Positions 44,468-53,246 of a DNA stretch of 64,000 nt are shown in pieces. Under the pieces are notes generated by a model. The model did not search any database. It worked only from the letters and a program-made list of their open reading frames with translations, and was not told the DNA's origin. The stretch's first letter is position 1, and each line of letters starts with the position of its first letter. The position numbers and the translations under genes were made by a program. The DNA comes from DATBLE01 sp963764565 (GTDB lineage: Bacteria > Actinomycetota > Thermoleophilia > Gaiellales > Gaiellaceae). Location: positions 1-64,000 of the forward strand of contig CAVXTD010000029.1 in assembly GCA_963764565.1 (NCBI GenBank), in the 5' to 3' direction.

Positions 44468-45279
44468 CTCGTTCCTCCCACGTTCGACGAGGTCAGGTGC
44501 AGGACGCTCTTCAGCTGGAACGGTGTCAGCTCGGGGTGCTTCGAGAGGATCGAGCGCGCAGATCGCGCTGACGTGCGGCGTGGCGAAGCTGTTCCCAGAG
44601 GCGTTGAGGGTCTCGCCGCCCATCCACCCAACCTCGACGTCGACGCCCTTGGCGAAGAACTCGACCGGCGGGTTCGGGTTGTAGTAGAGGGCCATCGGGT
44701 CCTCCTCCTCGTGGCTGCCGACCGAGATCACCGACGAGAAGCGCCACGGGTAGCTCTCGACGGGCATGTTGTGAGCGGAGGCGACGAGCACCGTCCGCTG
44801 GAAGTAGGCCGAGTCCGCCAGCTCGTGGAGGACCGATGCGTAGTCCTTCTTCGTCGTCGAGAGACTCATGTTGACGACGTCGAAGCCCTGCTCGACCGCG
44901 TGGCGAAGGCCGGCGAGCAGGATCTTGCCGCTGCCCGTATAGCCGGGGCCGAGCACGCGGACGCTGTGGATCTCGGCATCGGGGGCGAGCGATCGGACGA
45001 TTCCGGCGCATGCCGTGCCGTGCCCGCAGACGTCGCCCTCCGTGTCGTCGGAGAAGACGGGCTCGCCTTCGTCGCCTTTGGAGACGGCGACGGCACTCTC
45101 GACGCGGCCGACGAGCGGGTGGGAGGCGTCGACGCCGCTGTCGAGGATGCAGACGCGACTCCCTTGCCGGTCGCACCGCCCCAGGCCCACTCACGCGTGA
45201 CCTCCGCGGGCCAGGGGCTGTTGAGCGCGATCCGCTCCTCCGCGCCGGCCGGCAGGCTCCAGGCGGGAAGCTCACTCAC
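44464..45279 (-). CDS. Cytosolic S8 (subtilisin-like) serine protease, frameshifted
   Basis: About 271 residues from GTG 45277-45279 (SELPAWSLPAGAEERIAL). Catalytic triad: Asp in VCILDSGVDASHPLVGRVE, His in CGHGTACAGIV, Ser in LNASGNSFATPHVSA; the oxyanion Asn is in VLVASAHNMP. No signal peptide and no I9 propeptide, so it probably stays in the cytosol, like maturation proteases (for example PatA-type) more than secreted subtilisins. Shifts near 45150 and 44545; the true C-terminus reads ILSKHPELTPFQLKSVLHLT. Its stop overlaps the GAF start, so the two are cotranslated. Confidence 0.82.
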
Positions 45280-45310
45280 GACCACACCCCCTCGAGTTCC
45301 GCAAGGCGAC

Positions 45311-45400
45311 TCACGGTGCCTCCGGGTCGGGCAACTCTCCCAGCGCGGTCGAACCGACCACGTCGCAGAACAGCACGGTGTGTCGCGATTGGCCTCGCGC
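45311..45400 (-). pseudogene. Remnant of a class III cyclase N-terminus
   Basis: The minus strand reads TVLFCDVVGSTALGELPDPE and stops (TGA 45311-45313). This is the metal-binding first motif of class III cyclases of the AAA-cyclase type (TVLFCDVVGSTALGE.LDPE). The upstream bases give REANRD, also typical (E.RK.TVLFCD), but after DPE the domain is absent. It is a short leftover between the small protein at 45559 and the protease gene. Confidence 0.6.
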
Positions 45401-45558
45401 AGCGCGCGCATGTCGAGATCTCGGACTGCGCAGCCGGGCACGGGCACTTGGGTCGCGCACGTCGCGTCGCCCTCCAACTCACGATGGTTCTCAGCATGAG
45501 CCCGACGTGCACACCCCAACCGTACCACGGTGTTGGTGTTTACCCTAACGCCAGACGC

Positions 45559-45822
45559 CTAGTGCGCTTCGAGGCGCGTGCGAAGCTCGGCGACGATCGG
45601 CGACGCCGGCTCGACGCCCTCGGCCGCCAGGGCCGACTCGAGGTCGGCGAGCAGAGCCCGCCGGTACTCGAGGTCGGCCTCGGCCCGGGACACGATCGTG
45701 TCGACGATGCGTCTCGAACGAGGCAACAGCTGGGCAGCCTCTACCCACCCCTGCGGAGCCGGAGGAAGCAGCCGGAGGAGCTCACCGATGCGCTCTTCGT
45801 CGTATCCCGTGATTCGCTTCAT
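45559..45822 (-). CDS. Small helical protein downstream of an ECF sigma factor
   Basis: 87 residues, ATG 45820-45822 overlapping the sigma factor stop as ATGA. Sequence begins MKRITGYDEERIGELLRLLP, continues PAPQGWVEAAQLLPRSRRIV and ends EPASPIVAELRTRLEAH. Mostly helical and charged, no membrane segment, no zinc-binding motif of classical anti-sigma factors. The part EYRRALLADLESALAAEGVEP is loosely like the leader sequences of nitrile-hydratase-type peptides, but this is not strong. Translational coupling suggests it works with the sigma factor. Confidence 0.65.
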   Translation of the reverse strand: MKRITGYDEERIGELLRLLPPAPQGWVEAAQLLPRSRRIVDTIVSRAEADLEYRRALLADLESALAAEGVEPASPIVAELRTRLEAH

Positions 45823-46373
45823 CGATCTCCAGACGGCTCAGACGGCTCGTTTCTTCCCTCGAGCTGTGCCCTGAGCTTGGTCAGGCAGCGCGAGATGCGG
45901 CTGGCGATCGTCCCAGGCGGAATGAGCAAGGCGTCGCCGATCGTGTGGTAGCTCTCGTCTCTGGCGAAGAACCGGTCGAGCAGCTCGTGGCAGGGGTCGC
46001 CGAGCGCGACGAGAGCGTCGTGGACGTCCCATGCCCCCTCGATCTCGCTCAGGCTGTCGTCTGTGCCTTCCTGTTCGACGTCACCGGTCGTTTCGCGCGT
46101 GCCGGCGCTCAGCCGGTCGAGGCACACCCGCCTCGTCAGCTGTGCGATCCATGGCCGGACCGACTCGTCGTTGCGGAGCGTGTCCAGGCGGTCGTAGACA
46201 CGCAGGAACACCTCCTGGAAGACGTCCTCGGCGTCGGGCTGCGGCAGGCGGTATCCCTGCACCGCGATCGCGTAGACGTACCGGGAGAAGCGCTCGACCA
46301 GCTCGTTCCACGCCTGCTCCTCACCCGCGCGGCAGCGGGCGACGAGCTGCGCGTCCTCCGATTGTGCGGGCAT
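45819..46373 (-). CDS. ECF-type RNA polymerase sigma factor
   Basis: 184 residues from ATG 46371-46373 (MPAQSEDAQLVARCRAGEEQ). Region 2: AWNELVERFSRYVYAIAVQG, then DAEDVFQEVFLRVYDRLDTL, the core-binding/-10 helix. Region 4: CHELLDRFFARDESYHTIGD, then LLIPPGTIASRISRCLTKLR, the -35 helix-turn-helix. No region 1.1 or 3, so ECF. It is followed by the coupled 87-residue protein and may direct the S8/GAF genes further down the strand (inference). Which ECF group is not determined. Confidence 0.88.
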   Translation of the reverse strand: MPAQSEDAQLVARCRAGEEQAWNELVERFSRYVYAIAVQGYRLPQPDAEDVFQEVFLRVYDRLDTLRNDESVRPWIAQLTRRVCLDRLSAGTRETTGDVEQEGTDDSLSEIEGAWDVHDALVALGDPCHELLDRFFARDESYHTIGDALLIPPGTIASRISRCLTKLRAQLEGRNEPSEPSGDR

Positions 46374-46389
46374 CTCCCGCCTGATCAAA

Positions 46390-46926
46390 TCACGGTCCGG
46401 CGTCGACGGCACGCCGCGCCGACTCGGCGGCGGTCTCCGCCAGCGATCTCGCCCTCCCGAGGCGCGGATCCGACGCAATCACGGTCAGATTCGCCCGGAC
46501 GAGTGCCCCGGCCGCGCGGGCGACCCCTTCCGCGAGAACGGCGGCAGATGCCGCGTCGCATCTGAACGTGCCGTCGCCGTGCTCGGCCGTCCGCGAGGCG
46601 AGGAGGGCGACGTCGGCCGCCGCCTCACACAGCTCGAGCAGGACGTCGACGGCGCGCGCGAGCGGCAGGTCGATCCCGGCGTTCGCCTCCAGCGCCGCCA
46701 GCGCCTCCTCGAAGGCATCAGCATCGAGGCGGGCGAGCTCGGCACAGCGCGCCTCGAGCTTGCGCGCCTGGGCGACAACGCCGGCCGCGTCCGGCCAGGA
46801 GCCGACCGAGCGCTTCGCCGCCTTGGCCACCAGCGACGCCGCCAGCGCGCCCGTTACGGCGGCGGCCGAGCCCGCTCCGGGCGCTCGCTCGCCTGCCAGC
46901 CGCTCGCAGAGCTCGCCGACGCTCAA
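46390..46926 (-). CDS. Cyclodeaminase/cyclohydrolase (FTCD_C) family protein
   Basis: 178 residues from a TTG start. The family hallmark near the N-terminus, PGAGSAAAVTGALAASLVAK (P-G-G-GS..A..GAL...L), and the following helical bundle with LARLDADAFEEALAAL and AVDVLLELCEAAADVALLAS match formiminotetrahydrofolate cyclodeaminase-like proteins, which act on one-carbon folate forms (or as a serine-cycle methenyl cyclohydrolase). It ends 16 bases before the sigma factor start. The formiminotransferase domain is absent, as in the stand-alone family. Confidence 0.82.
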   Translation of the reverse strand: MSVGELCERLAGERAPGAGSAAAVTGALAASLVAKAAKRSVGSWPDAAGVVAQARKLEARCAELARLDADAFEEALAALEANAGIDLPLARAVDVLLELCEAAADVALLASRTAEHGDGTFRCDAASAAVLAEGVARAAGALVRANLTVIASDPRLGRARSLAETAAESARRAVDAGP

Positions 46927-46992
46927 CTCGAGATAGGCCGTCGGGTCCGGTGGGCCGCTCGCGGGGATCGTCCTCCCTCCGGGGTGCGGGCG

Positions 46993-47121
46993 CTAGTGCT
47001 TGCGGAGCTTGCGCGAGAGCGTGCCGAGCCCGATCACCGCGAGGAACACAAGCCCGGTGATCAGCATGCCGGTGATGACGTCGCGACCTTCCTTCGCCGC
47101 GTCGGCGAGCAGCGTAAGCAC
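46993..47121 (-). CDS. 42-residue single-pass membrane peptide
   Basis: GTG 47119-47121 to TAG 46993-46995. It reads VLTLLADAAKEGRDVITGML then ITGLVFLAVIGLGTLSRKLR and KH. One hydrophobic helix follows an amphipathic start, and the C-terminus is basic. Codon usage is like its neighbours. It sits between the cyclodeaminase-like gene and the unknown gene at 47131, on the same strand. Function unknown. Confidence 0.6.
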   Translation of the reverse strand: MLTLLADAAKEGRDVITGMLITGLVFLAVIGLGTLSRKLRKH

Positions 47122-47130
47122 GGCGCGAGT

Positions 47131-47565
47131 CTAACCGACTCTGCGGCGGTGGAGTGCAAGCGCGTGCTCGACCGCGTCGCCACCGGCCTCCTCCTCGGCG
47201 ATCGCGCAAAGGAGGTCGGGTTCGTGCGTCTCGGACAGGGGGCCGTGGCCGAGGCGCGCCGCGCTTGCCGCCCAGGCCTCGCCGTCGCCGGGATGGCCCT
47301 CAGCCCGGAGCTGGGCGCACAGCGAGATCAGCGCCGCCAGGTCGGCGACGGCTTCCACGCTCGCCCTCGCGGCGATATGCACGAGCCCGTGTGCATACAG
47401 GTAGTCGCCGAGCAGCAGCGAGGTGTGCCGCTCGGCCGGCGCGAAGAGCCGCGGCCGGCCGTAGTGGAGCAGGTAGCCCTCGTAGATCGTCTCCAGGCCG
47501 AGCGCATACTGCGCTTGGCCCAGGGGAGAGAAGACGGCCTCGAGCTGACGCTCGTCGCCGGGCAT
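47131..47565 (-). CDS. Unknown protein downstream of hemL
   Basis: 144 residues from the ATG at 47563-47565 (MPGDERQLEAVFSPLGQAQY); the frame is open further upstream (SVIADEATRESPLWAEAL) to near the hemL stop, so a start closer to 47635 is possible. Helical, with AERHTSLLLGDYLYAHGLVH and ARASVEAVADLAALISLCAQ. LLLGDYLYA..LVHI vaguely resembles the middle of polyprenyl synthases, but the Asp-rich catalytic motifs are missing. I do not recognise it. Same direction and close to hemL, so probably cotranscribed. Confidence 0.6.
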   Translation of the reverse strand: MPGDERQLEAVFSPLGQAQYALGLETIYEGYLLHYGRPRLFAPAERHTSLLLGDYLYAHGLVHIAARASVEAVADLAALISLCAQLRAEGHPGDGEAWAASAARLGHGPLSETHEPDLLCAIAEEEAGGDAVEHALALHRRRVG

Positions 47566-47626
47566 GAGCGCCTCCGCCCATAACGGGCTCTCCCGGGTCG
47601 CCTCGTCCGCGATGACCGACCAGAGA

Positions 47627-48893
47627 TCAGTTGTCGAAGAACTCTGCAACCGCTCCGACAGTCTTCTCGATCTCAACGTCGCCATGCGCTGCCGAGACGA
47701 ACATCGCCTCGAACTGCGACGGCGCCACATAGATCCCGTGCGCCAGCAGATGGCGGAAGAGCTCCCCGTAGCGATCGGTGTTGCAGGCCTGAGCGTCTTC
47801 GAATCGGCGCACCGGCTCGCCGCGCATGAACAGGGTCAGCATCGCCCCGACGCGCTGCACGCGGCCGTACGGCGTCAGCCCCTTCTCCAACCGGGCCGCA
47901 ATCTCTTCGAGCCGCTCGTAGACCGACGGCCCGCGCAGGCGCCGCAGGACGGCGAGCCCGGCGGCGGTAGCGAGCGGGTTCCCGGAGAGCGTGCCCGCCT
48001 GGTAGACGTCGCCCACCGGCGCGAGCCGCTCCATCAGCTCGGCCCGGCCGCCGAAGGCGGCGAGCGGGAGGCCGCCGCCGACGATCTTCCCGAGCACCGT
48101 CAGATCGGGGAGGACGCCGAAGCGCTCCTGAGCGCCGCCGCGAGCGACGCGAAAGCCGGTGATCACCTCGTCGAAGACGAGCAGCGCGCCGGACGCGTCG
48201 CAGAGCGAGCGGAGTCCCTCCAGGAAACCCGGGCTCGGGTGGGACGACGCCCATGTTTCCCGCCACCGGCTCGACGATCACGCAGGCGAGCCCCTCGCCC
48301 CAGCGGGCGACGGCGTCTGCCGCCGCGTCGAGGTCGTTGTAGGGGCAGACGATCGTGTCCGCCGCGGCACCCGTGGGCACGCCCGGCGACGACGGGATCC
48401 CGAGCGTCATCAGGCCCGAGCCGGCGCTTGCGAGCAGGGCGTCGGCGTGACCGTGGTAGCAGCCGGCGAACTTGAGAATCCGGTCCCGGTGGGTCGCGGC
48501 TCTCGCGAGCCGCAGCGCCGACATTGCCGCTTCGGTGCCGGACGAGACGAGGCGCACCATCTCGACCGAGGGAACCGCGTCGACGATCTCGGCCGCCAGC
48601 TCCACCTCGGCCTCCGTCGGGGCACCGAACGACGTTCCGTGCTGCGCCGCCTCGACGACTGCCGCGACCGTCTCCGGGTCGGCGTGGCCGAAGATCAGCG
48701 GGCCCCACGACATCACCCAATCGACATACCGGCGCCCGTCCACGCCCTCGATCTCCGCGCCCGACCCCCGGCGCATGAAGACCGGCTCGTCGAGGCCGAC
48801 GGAGCGCATCGCGCGAACGGGCGAGTTGACGCCGCCCGGGATCAGCTCGAGCGCCCGCCGGTACAGAGCAGAGCCGTTGCTCTTCAAAGCCAC
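47627..48893 (-). CDS. hemL: Glutamate-1-semialdehyde 2,1-aminomutase, one frameshift
   Basis: About 422 residues, PLP enzyme making 5-aminolevulinate. GTG start (48891-48893) overlapping the hemB stop. ALELIPGGVNSPVRAM, then GRRYVDWVMSWGPLIFGHAD, MVRLVSSGTEAAMSALRLAR, ILKFAGCYHGHADALLASAG and, after a shift near 48230, FDEVITGFRVARGGAQERFG and LTVLGKIVGGGLPLAAFGGR with the PLP lysine; then YQAGTLSGNPLATAAGLAVL. Places haem synthesis on the C5 (glutamyl-tRNA) route. Paired with hemB. Confidence 0.92.
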
Positions 48894-49835
48894 GCGGCGA
48901 GGTCTTTCGTCCAGTACGAGACGATCATGTCCGCGCCGGCCCGCTTGATCGCGGTCAGCGACTCGAGCGCCGCCTGCCGCTCGTCGAGCCAGCCCTCGCG
49001 CGGCGGCGGCCTTGACCATCGCGTACTCGCCCGAGACGTTGTAGGCGGCGACGGGAAGGTCGAAGCGCTCGCGGGCGGCGCGGATCACGTCGAGGTACGG
49101 CAGCGCCGGCTTGACCATGATCACGTCGGCGCCTTCGGCGATGTCCTGCTCGCACTCGCGCAACGCTTCGCGGACGTTCGCGGCGTCCATCTGGTAGCCG
49201 CGCCGGTCGCCGAACGACGGCGCCGAGTCGGCCGCCTCGCGGAACGGGCCGTAGAAGGCCGACGCGTACTTCGCCGAGTACGCGACGATCGGCGTGTCCG
49301 GCAACGCCTCGCGGATCGCGCCCACGCGCCCGTCCATCATGTCGCTCGGGCAGACGGCGTCGGCGCCGGCGTCGACGTGGCTGACCGCGGTCCGGGCGAG
49401 GAGCTCGAGGGTCGCGTCGTTGTCCACCTCGCCGGCCTCCGCGATCACGCCGCAGTGGCCGTGTGAGGTGTACTCGCAGAGACAGACATCGGTCAGCAGG
49501 ACGAGCTCCGGAAACCGCGGGCGCAGAGCGCGAAGCGCGCGCTGCACGACGCCGTCGTCGTCCCAGGCCCCGGAGCCGACGTCGTCCTTCTCGTCCGGGA
49601 TCCCGAAGAGGATCACAGCCGCTACCCCGCCACGGACGAGCCGATCGACCTCCTCGCCCACCTCCTCGACCGACCAGCGGCCCATCGCGGGCAAGGGATC
49701 GTTCGGCACCGTCTGCGGCCCGACGAAGAGCGGCATGACGAAGTCGGCGAGATCGAGGCGGGTCTCACGGACGAGCGAGCGCAGCGCACCGGTTCGGCGC
49801 AGCCGCCGCAACCGGGTGACCGGGAAGCTACTCAC
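48884..49835 (-). CDS. hemB: Delta-aminolevulinic acid dehydratase (porphobilinogen synthase), one frameshift
   Basis: About 316 residues. TRLRRLRRTGALRSLVRETR at the N-terminus; metal-binding VCLCEYTSHGHCG with the cysteine triad of the Zn-dependent form; VSHVDAGADAVCPSDMMDGR; active-site lysines in SAKYASAFYGPFREA and IMVKPALPYLDVI. A shift near 49005 changes the last 40 residues; corrected, it ends TAIKRAGADMIVSYWTKDLA then AWL, TGA 48884-48886. Condenses two aminolevulinates into porphobilinogen. Its stop overlaps hemL. Confidence 0.93.
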
Positions 49836-49844
49836 AGCGAAAGG

Positions 49845-51173
49845 TTAGACGGCGAGGCGCCGTGCCGAGAGGCGGGCGAGCGCACCGAACGCCGCGCCGA
49901 GCCCGACGAGCCACGCGGCTTCCCGGCCGACCACGCTCCAGGGCGACCCGTCGTAGAGCGCGGATGCGAAGAACCGCGCCGCATGGGCGAACGGGAACGC
50001 GTCGCTGATCCAGGCGGCGGCGGGGACGATCTCGCGTGGCACCAGCCCGAGGAAGACGACCGGCAGGACGACGAGGATGCCGACCAGCGACGCCGTTCGC
50101 GACTCGCGCGCGAGTGCGCCGACGAGCGCGCCGACCGCGCCCACCGCTGCGCCGGCGAGGGCGACCCCGGCGAGCACGAGCGGCAACCGCTGCCAGGGCT
50201 GTCCACCGGAGACGTCGCCGACCTCGACCGCGATCCCGAATCCGATCAGGATCGCCAGCCCGAGGCCGAGCGCAACCGTCACGGCCAGCGCCACCTTCGC
50301 CGCGACCAGCTGACCGAGGCCGACGAGGCCGCGAACCAGGCGCCCGATCGCGTTCTCGTCTCGCTCGGCAGCCAGCGCCCCGGCTGCCAGCAGCAGACCG
50401 AGGAAGCAGATCGTGATCGCGAGCCCGTAGGCCTGTACCTGCGCCGAGAGCGCCGAGGTCCGACCGCGTCCGGTCTCCTCGTCCAGGACGATCGGTGCGG
50501 CGGTCGCGCGGATCGCGTTGTCGGTGAGCGCGAGGGCGAGCCGCGCGTCGTGGACGAAGTCGACGATCTGCGTCCGCTCCGACGAGGGCGGCAGTCGCCC
50601 GAGGAGGCGCGCGGTCCCGTCGAGCCCGATGATCGAGAAGTCGCGCCCGAGCACGCGTCCCTTGCCGCCGTGCAGCAGCAGGTCGACGTACTGGATGTCG
50701 GCCTCGATGAACGCCTTCTGGAGCCGCAGGTTGAGGTTGTAGACGAGAGCCTGCATCTGCTGGCGCACGCGCGGCGTGATCCCGCCCGTCCCGGTCGCGA
50801 GCGTCAGGTGCGGGCTTTCCACCAGCCCCTGGAGCTGGGCGATGAATCCCTCCGGGATCGTCACGACCGCGGCCACCCGGCCGGTCTTCAGCTGCTGCTC
50901 CGCCTGTCCTTGGGACATCCGGACGATCTCGACGTTCTTGGCCACGTCGTCGATCAGCCCGTCCACGTCGAAGCTCGCTCCCGCGACGACGACACGGTGC
51001 GGGATCCCGCCGAGGTCGACCAGTGCGACCCGCGGCTTCGCGTTTGCGTACGCGGCCGTCAGGCCGATCAGGAGCGCGATTACGAGCGGGTAGGCGATCA
51101 GCACGCCGAGCAAGACGGGCGAACGGCGCAGAACGAGCAGGTCCTTCCTGAGTACCAGGAACGACGGCCTCAT
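49845..51173 (-). CDS. ABC-2 type transporter permease
   Basis: 442 residues. A first membrane segment (LLGVLIAYPLVIALLIGLTA) precedes a large external domain (to about residue 235, including VVTIPEGFIAQLQGLVESP, as in YhgE/ABC-2 exporters), followed by five or six C-terminal helices (AITICFLGLLLAAGALAAE, VALAVTVALGLGLAILIGF, LPLVLAGVALAGAAVGAVGA, LVGILVVLPVVFLGLVP). ATG 51171-51173 overlaps the ATPase stop. With the ATPase it forms an exporter of unknown substrate. Confidence 0.85.
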   Translation of the reverse strand: MRPSFLVLRKDLLVLRRSPVLLGVLIAYPLVIALLIGLTAAYANAKPRVALVDLGGIPHRVVVAGASFDVDGLIDDVAKNVEIVRMSQGQAEQQLKTGRVAAVVTIPEGFIAQLQGLVESPHLTLATGTGGITPRVRQQMQALVYNLNLRLQKAFIEADIQYVDLLLHGGKGRVLGRDFSIIGLDGTARLLGRLPPSSERTQIVDFVHDARLALALTDNAIRATAAPIVLDEETGRGRTSALSAQVQAYGLAITICFLGLLLAAGALAAERDENAIGRLVRGLVGLGQLVAAKVALAVTVALGLGLAILIGFGIAVEVGDVSGGQPWQRLPLVLAGVALAGAAVGAVGALVGALARESRTASLVGILVVLPVVFLGLVPREIVPAAAWISDAFPFAHAARFFASALYDGSPWSVVGREAAWLVGLGAAFGALARLSARRLAV

Positions 51174-51823
51174 GCCAACGCGCCCGCGGCTTCGGACCGG
51201 AGATACTCGGCGACGGGGCCGTCGAAGACGACGCTGCCGTCGATCAACATCGCCACGCGGTCGGCGATTCGCTCGAGCTCCTCGACGTTCTGAGTCACCA
51301 GCACGACCGCACCGCCGTCGTCTCTGACACCCCGCGCGGTTTCCCAGAGCCGGCGGCGCTGGCGCGGGTCGAGCGCGGCGGTCGGCTCGTCCAGGAGCAG
51401 GACCTGCGGGTCGCTGAGCAGCGAGATCGCGAGGTCGAGCCGCTGGCGGTTGCCGACGGAGAGGGTCGAGGCCGGCCGGCCGTCGTCCGGCAGTTCGAGC
51501 CGCGCGAGGACGGCCGATGGGTCGCCCGCTCGTTCGAGGCGGGCGAACAGCTCAAGGTTCTGGCGCGCCGAGAGCCGTCCGTAATGGGCGGGCCGCTGCG
51601 GCATCCAGCCGACCCGGACCCCGGATCCCCGCTCGACAGTGCCGGTGCTCGGCGTCAGCGCGCCGGCCAGGATCGCCAGCAGCGTCGACTTGCCGGCGCC
51701 GTTCGGGCCGACGAGGGCGAGCACCTCGCCCGGTCGGGCCTCGGCGTCCGTCAACTGGAGCGCAACGTGGTCGCCGAAGCGGCGGGAAACCCCGCGGGCG
51801 GCGAGGAGCGGCGTGCCGGTCAA
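51170..51823 (-). CDS. ABC transporter ATPase
   Basis: 217 residues from TTG 51821-51823, overlapping the AI-2E stop as TTGA. Walker A VGPNGAGKSTLLAILAG, Q-loop GWMPQRP, signature TLSVGNRQRLDLAISLL (LSVGN in place of LSGGQ), Walker B QVLLLDEPTAALDP, and VVLVTQNVEELERIA with Gln where the switch His usually lies. The altered signature and H-loop suggest reduced or unusual ATPase activity. It pairs with the ABC-2 permease that follows. It appears merged with AI-2E in one frame because of a base error near 51940. Confidence 0.85.
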   Translation of the reverse strand: MTGTPLLAARGVSRRFGDHVALQLTDAEARPGEVLALVGPNGAGKSTLLAILAGALTPSTGTVERGSGVRVGWMPQRPAHYGRLSARQNLELFARLERAGDPSAVLARLELPDDGRPASTLSVGNRQRLDLAISLLSDPQVLLLDEPTAALDPRQRRRLWETARGVRDDGGAVVLVTQNVEELERIADRVAMLIDGSVVFDGPVAEYLRSEAAGALA

Positions 51824-53062
51824 GCTTTCCGCTGCGACCCGCGCCCGGGCTCCACAACCACCGGCTCGACGACGGTCGGCGGCTCTGGCTCGATCTCGAC
51901 CTCGACGGGGATCGGACCTGCCACCCGCCCACGGCTCGAGTGAGACCCGTTCGGAGAAGAACTCGTAGATCGCCCGAGCGGCTGCGAGGAGCGGCAGCGC
52001 AATCAGGATTCCGGCAAGCCCGTAGATCTCGCCGCCCGCGAGCAGGCCGAAGATCACGAGCAGCGGGTGCAGCCTCAGCGCGCTTCCCATCACCTTCGGG
52101 ACGACGACGTGCCCTTCGATCTGGTGGATGACCAGGAAGAGGATCGCCACCCAGAGCAGGGAGATCGGGTGGACGACCACCGCATAGATCCCGGCTGGAA
52201 TCGCGCCGAGCCAGGGGCCGAGGTAGGGGATCAGCTCGGTCACGGCGACCCAGGCACCGAAGAGCAGCGCGTACTTGTCGGCACCCGGCACCCACCCGAG
52301 CACCCCGAGCAGCCACATCCCCATGCCCGCGCTGGCGCCGATGATCAGCGAGACGAGAAACTGCCCCTTCACGTATCCGGCGACGGCGCGCTCCATCCGC
52401 ACGAGCAGCGGCTCTGACCCGGGATGGGGCGGGAATCGCCTGTCGATCGCTCTCGCCAGCTTGGAGAAGTCGAGCAGCATGTAGATCGAGGCGACGATCA
52501 CGACAATGAGCGCGAACAGCAGCTTTCCGATCGAGATCGCCGCGCCCTCGACGAAGTTGACCGCGCGGTTCGTGTACTTGCCGACGTCCTTCTCGCGGAT
52601 CTGGCGGACCCAGCGGTGCCCTCGCTGCTGGATGTCGATCGATCCGAGCCCGTGGCCGTTCAGCCAGCGCTGAAGGCGATCGACGTCACGGTCGGCATCG
52701 GTCTGGTCGGTCCGTCCATGGGGCTGCGTAAAGTAGGTGTCGAACCGGTTTGCAGCCGTTTTCGTCTGATCGACGACGACGGTGGCGAGAGCCCAGATGC
52801 TGACGATCAGCGCCGCGGCGAAACTCAGGTACACGATCGCGACCGACACGCCGCGACGGATCCGGAACCTTCCGACTCTGAGCGTTCCGATCGCTTTCAC
52901 GAGCGGGTCGAGCAGCAACGCGAGCAGGCTCGCGACGAGAAACAGGAAGACGACGTGAAAGACGTGACCCGCGACGACCCACGCCAGGAGCAGCAGCAGC
53001 GGAAGGCCGACCAGCTGCATCCAGCGCGGGATCTGGATCTTCGGCGCCGCGCCGGGGGCCAT
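51820..53062 (-). CDS. AI-2E family transporter, one frameshift near the end
   Basis: About 413 residues. The AI-2E/PerM pattern is clear: IPRWMQLVGLPLLLLLAWVV, LVASLLALLLDPLVKAIGTL, YVKGQFLVSLIIGASAGMGM, GAWVAVTELIPYLGPWLGAI (the P-YLGP motif), IEGHVVVPKVMGSALRLHPL and LAGGEIYGLAGILIALPLLA. After the shift near 51940 the tail is Pro/Glu/Val-rich (PIPVEVEIEPEPPTVVEPV). ATG 53060-53062. Members export small molecules or act as Na+/H+ antiporters; no substrate can be assigned. Confidence 0.87.
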
Positions 53063-53246
53063 CGCGCCAATCGTACAGCGCGCGGCGTACGACCTCGGCC
53101 GGCTGTCTGGGACTGGTCGACTCGATATCGACGGCTCGCTCGCCCTGGACCGTCACGAGCTCTGGCTCGATTCCGGCTCGCAATCCGGGTCTCCTCTGTC
53201 ACAAAGTCGGTTGAAAGGTCGAGGAACCTCGGCTACGGTGGCCGAG

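Noticed and set aside
47673..49835. HemB-HemL fusion
   Set aside because: The hemB C-terminus (VSYWTKDLAAWL, stop) is found in the next frame, so the long frame results from a shift near 49005.
51170..53062. AI-2E permease fused to ABC ATPase
   Set aside because: A base error near 51940 merges the frames; the correct AI-2E tail ends at TGA 51820 overlapping the ATPase TTG.
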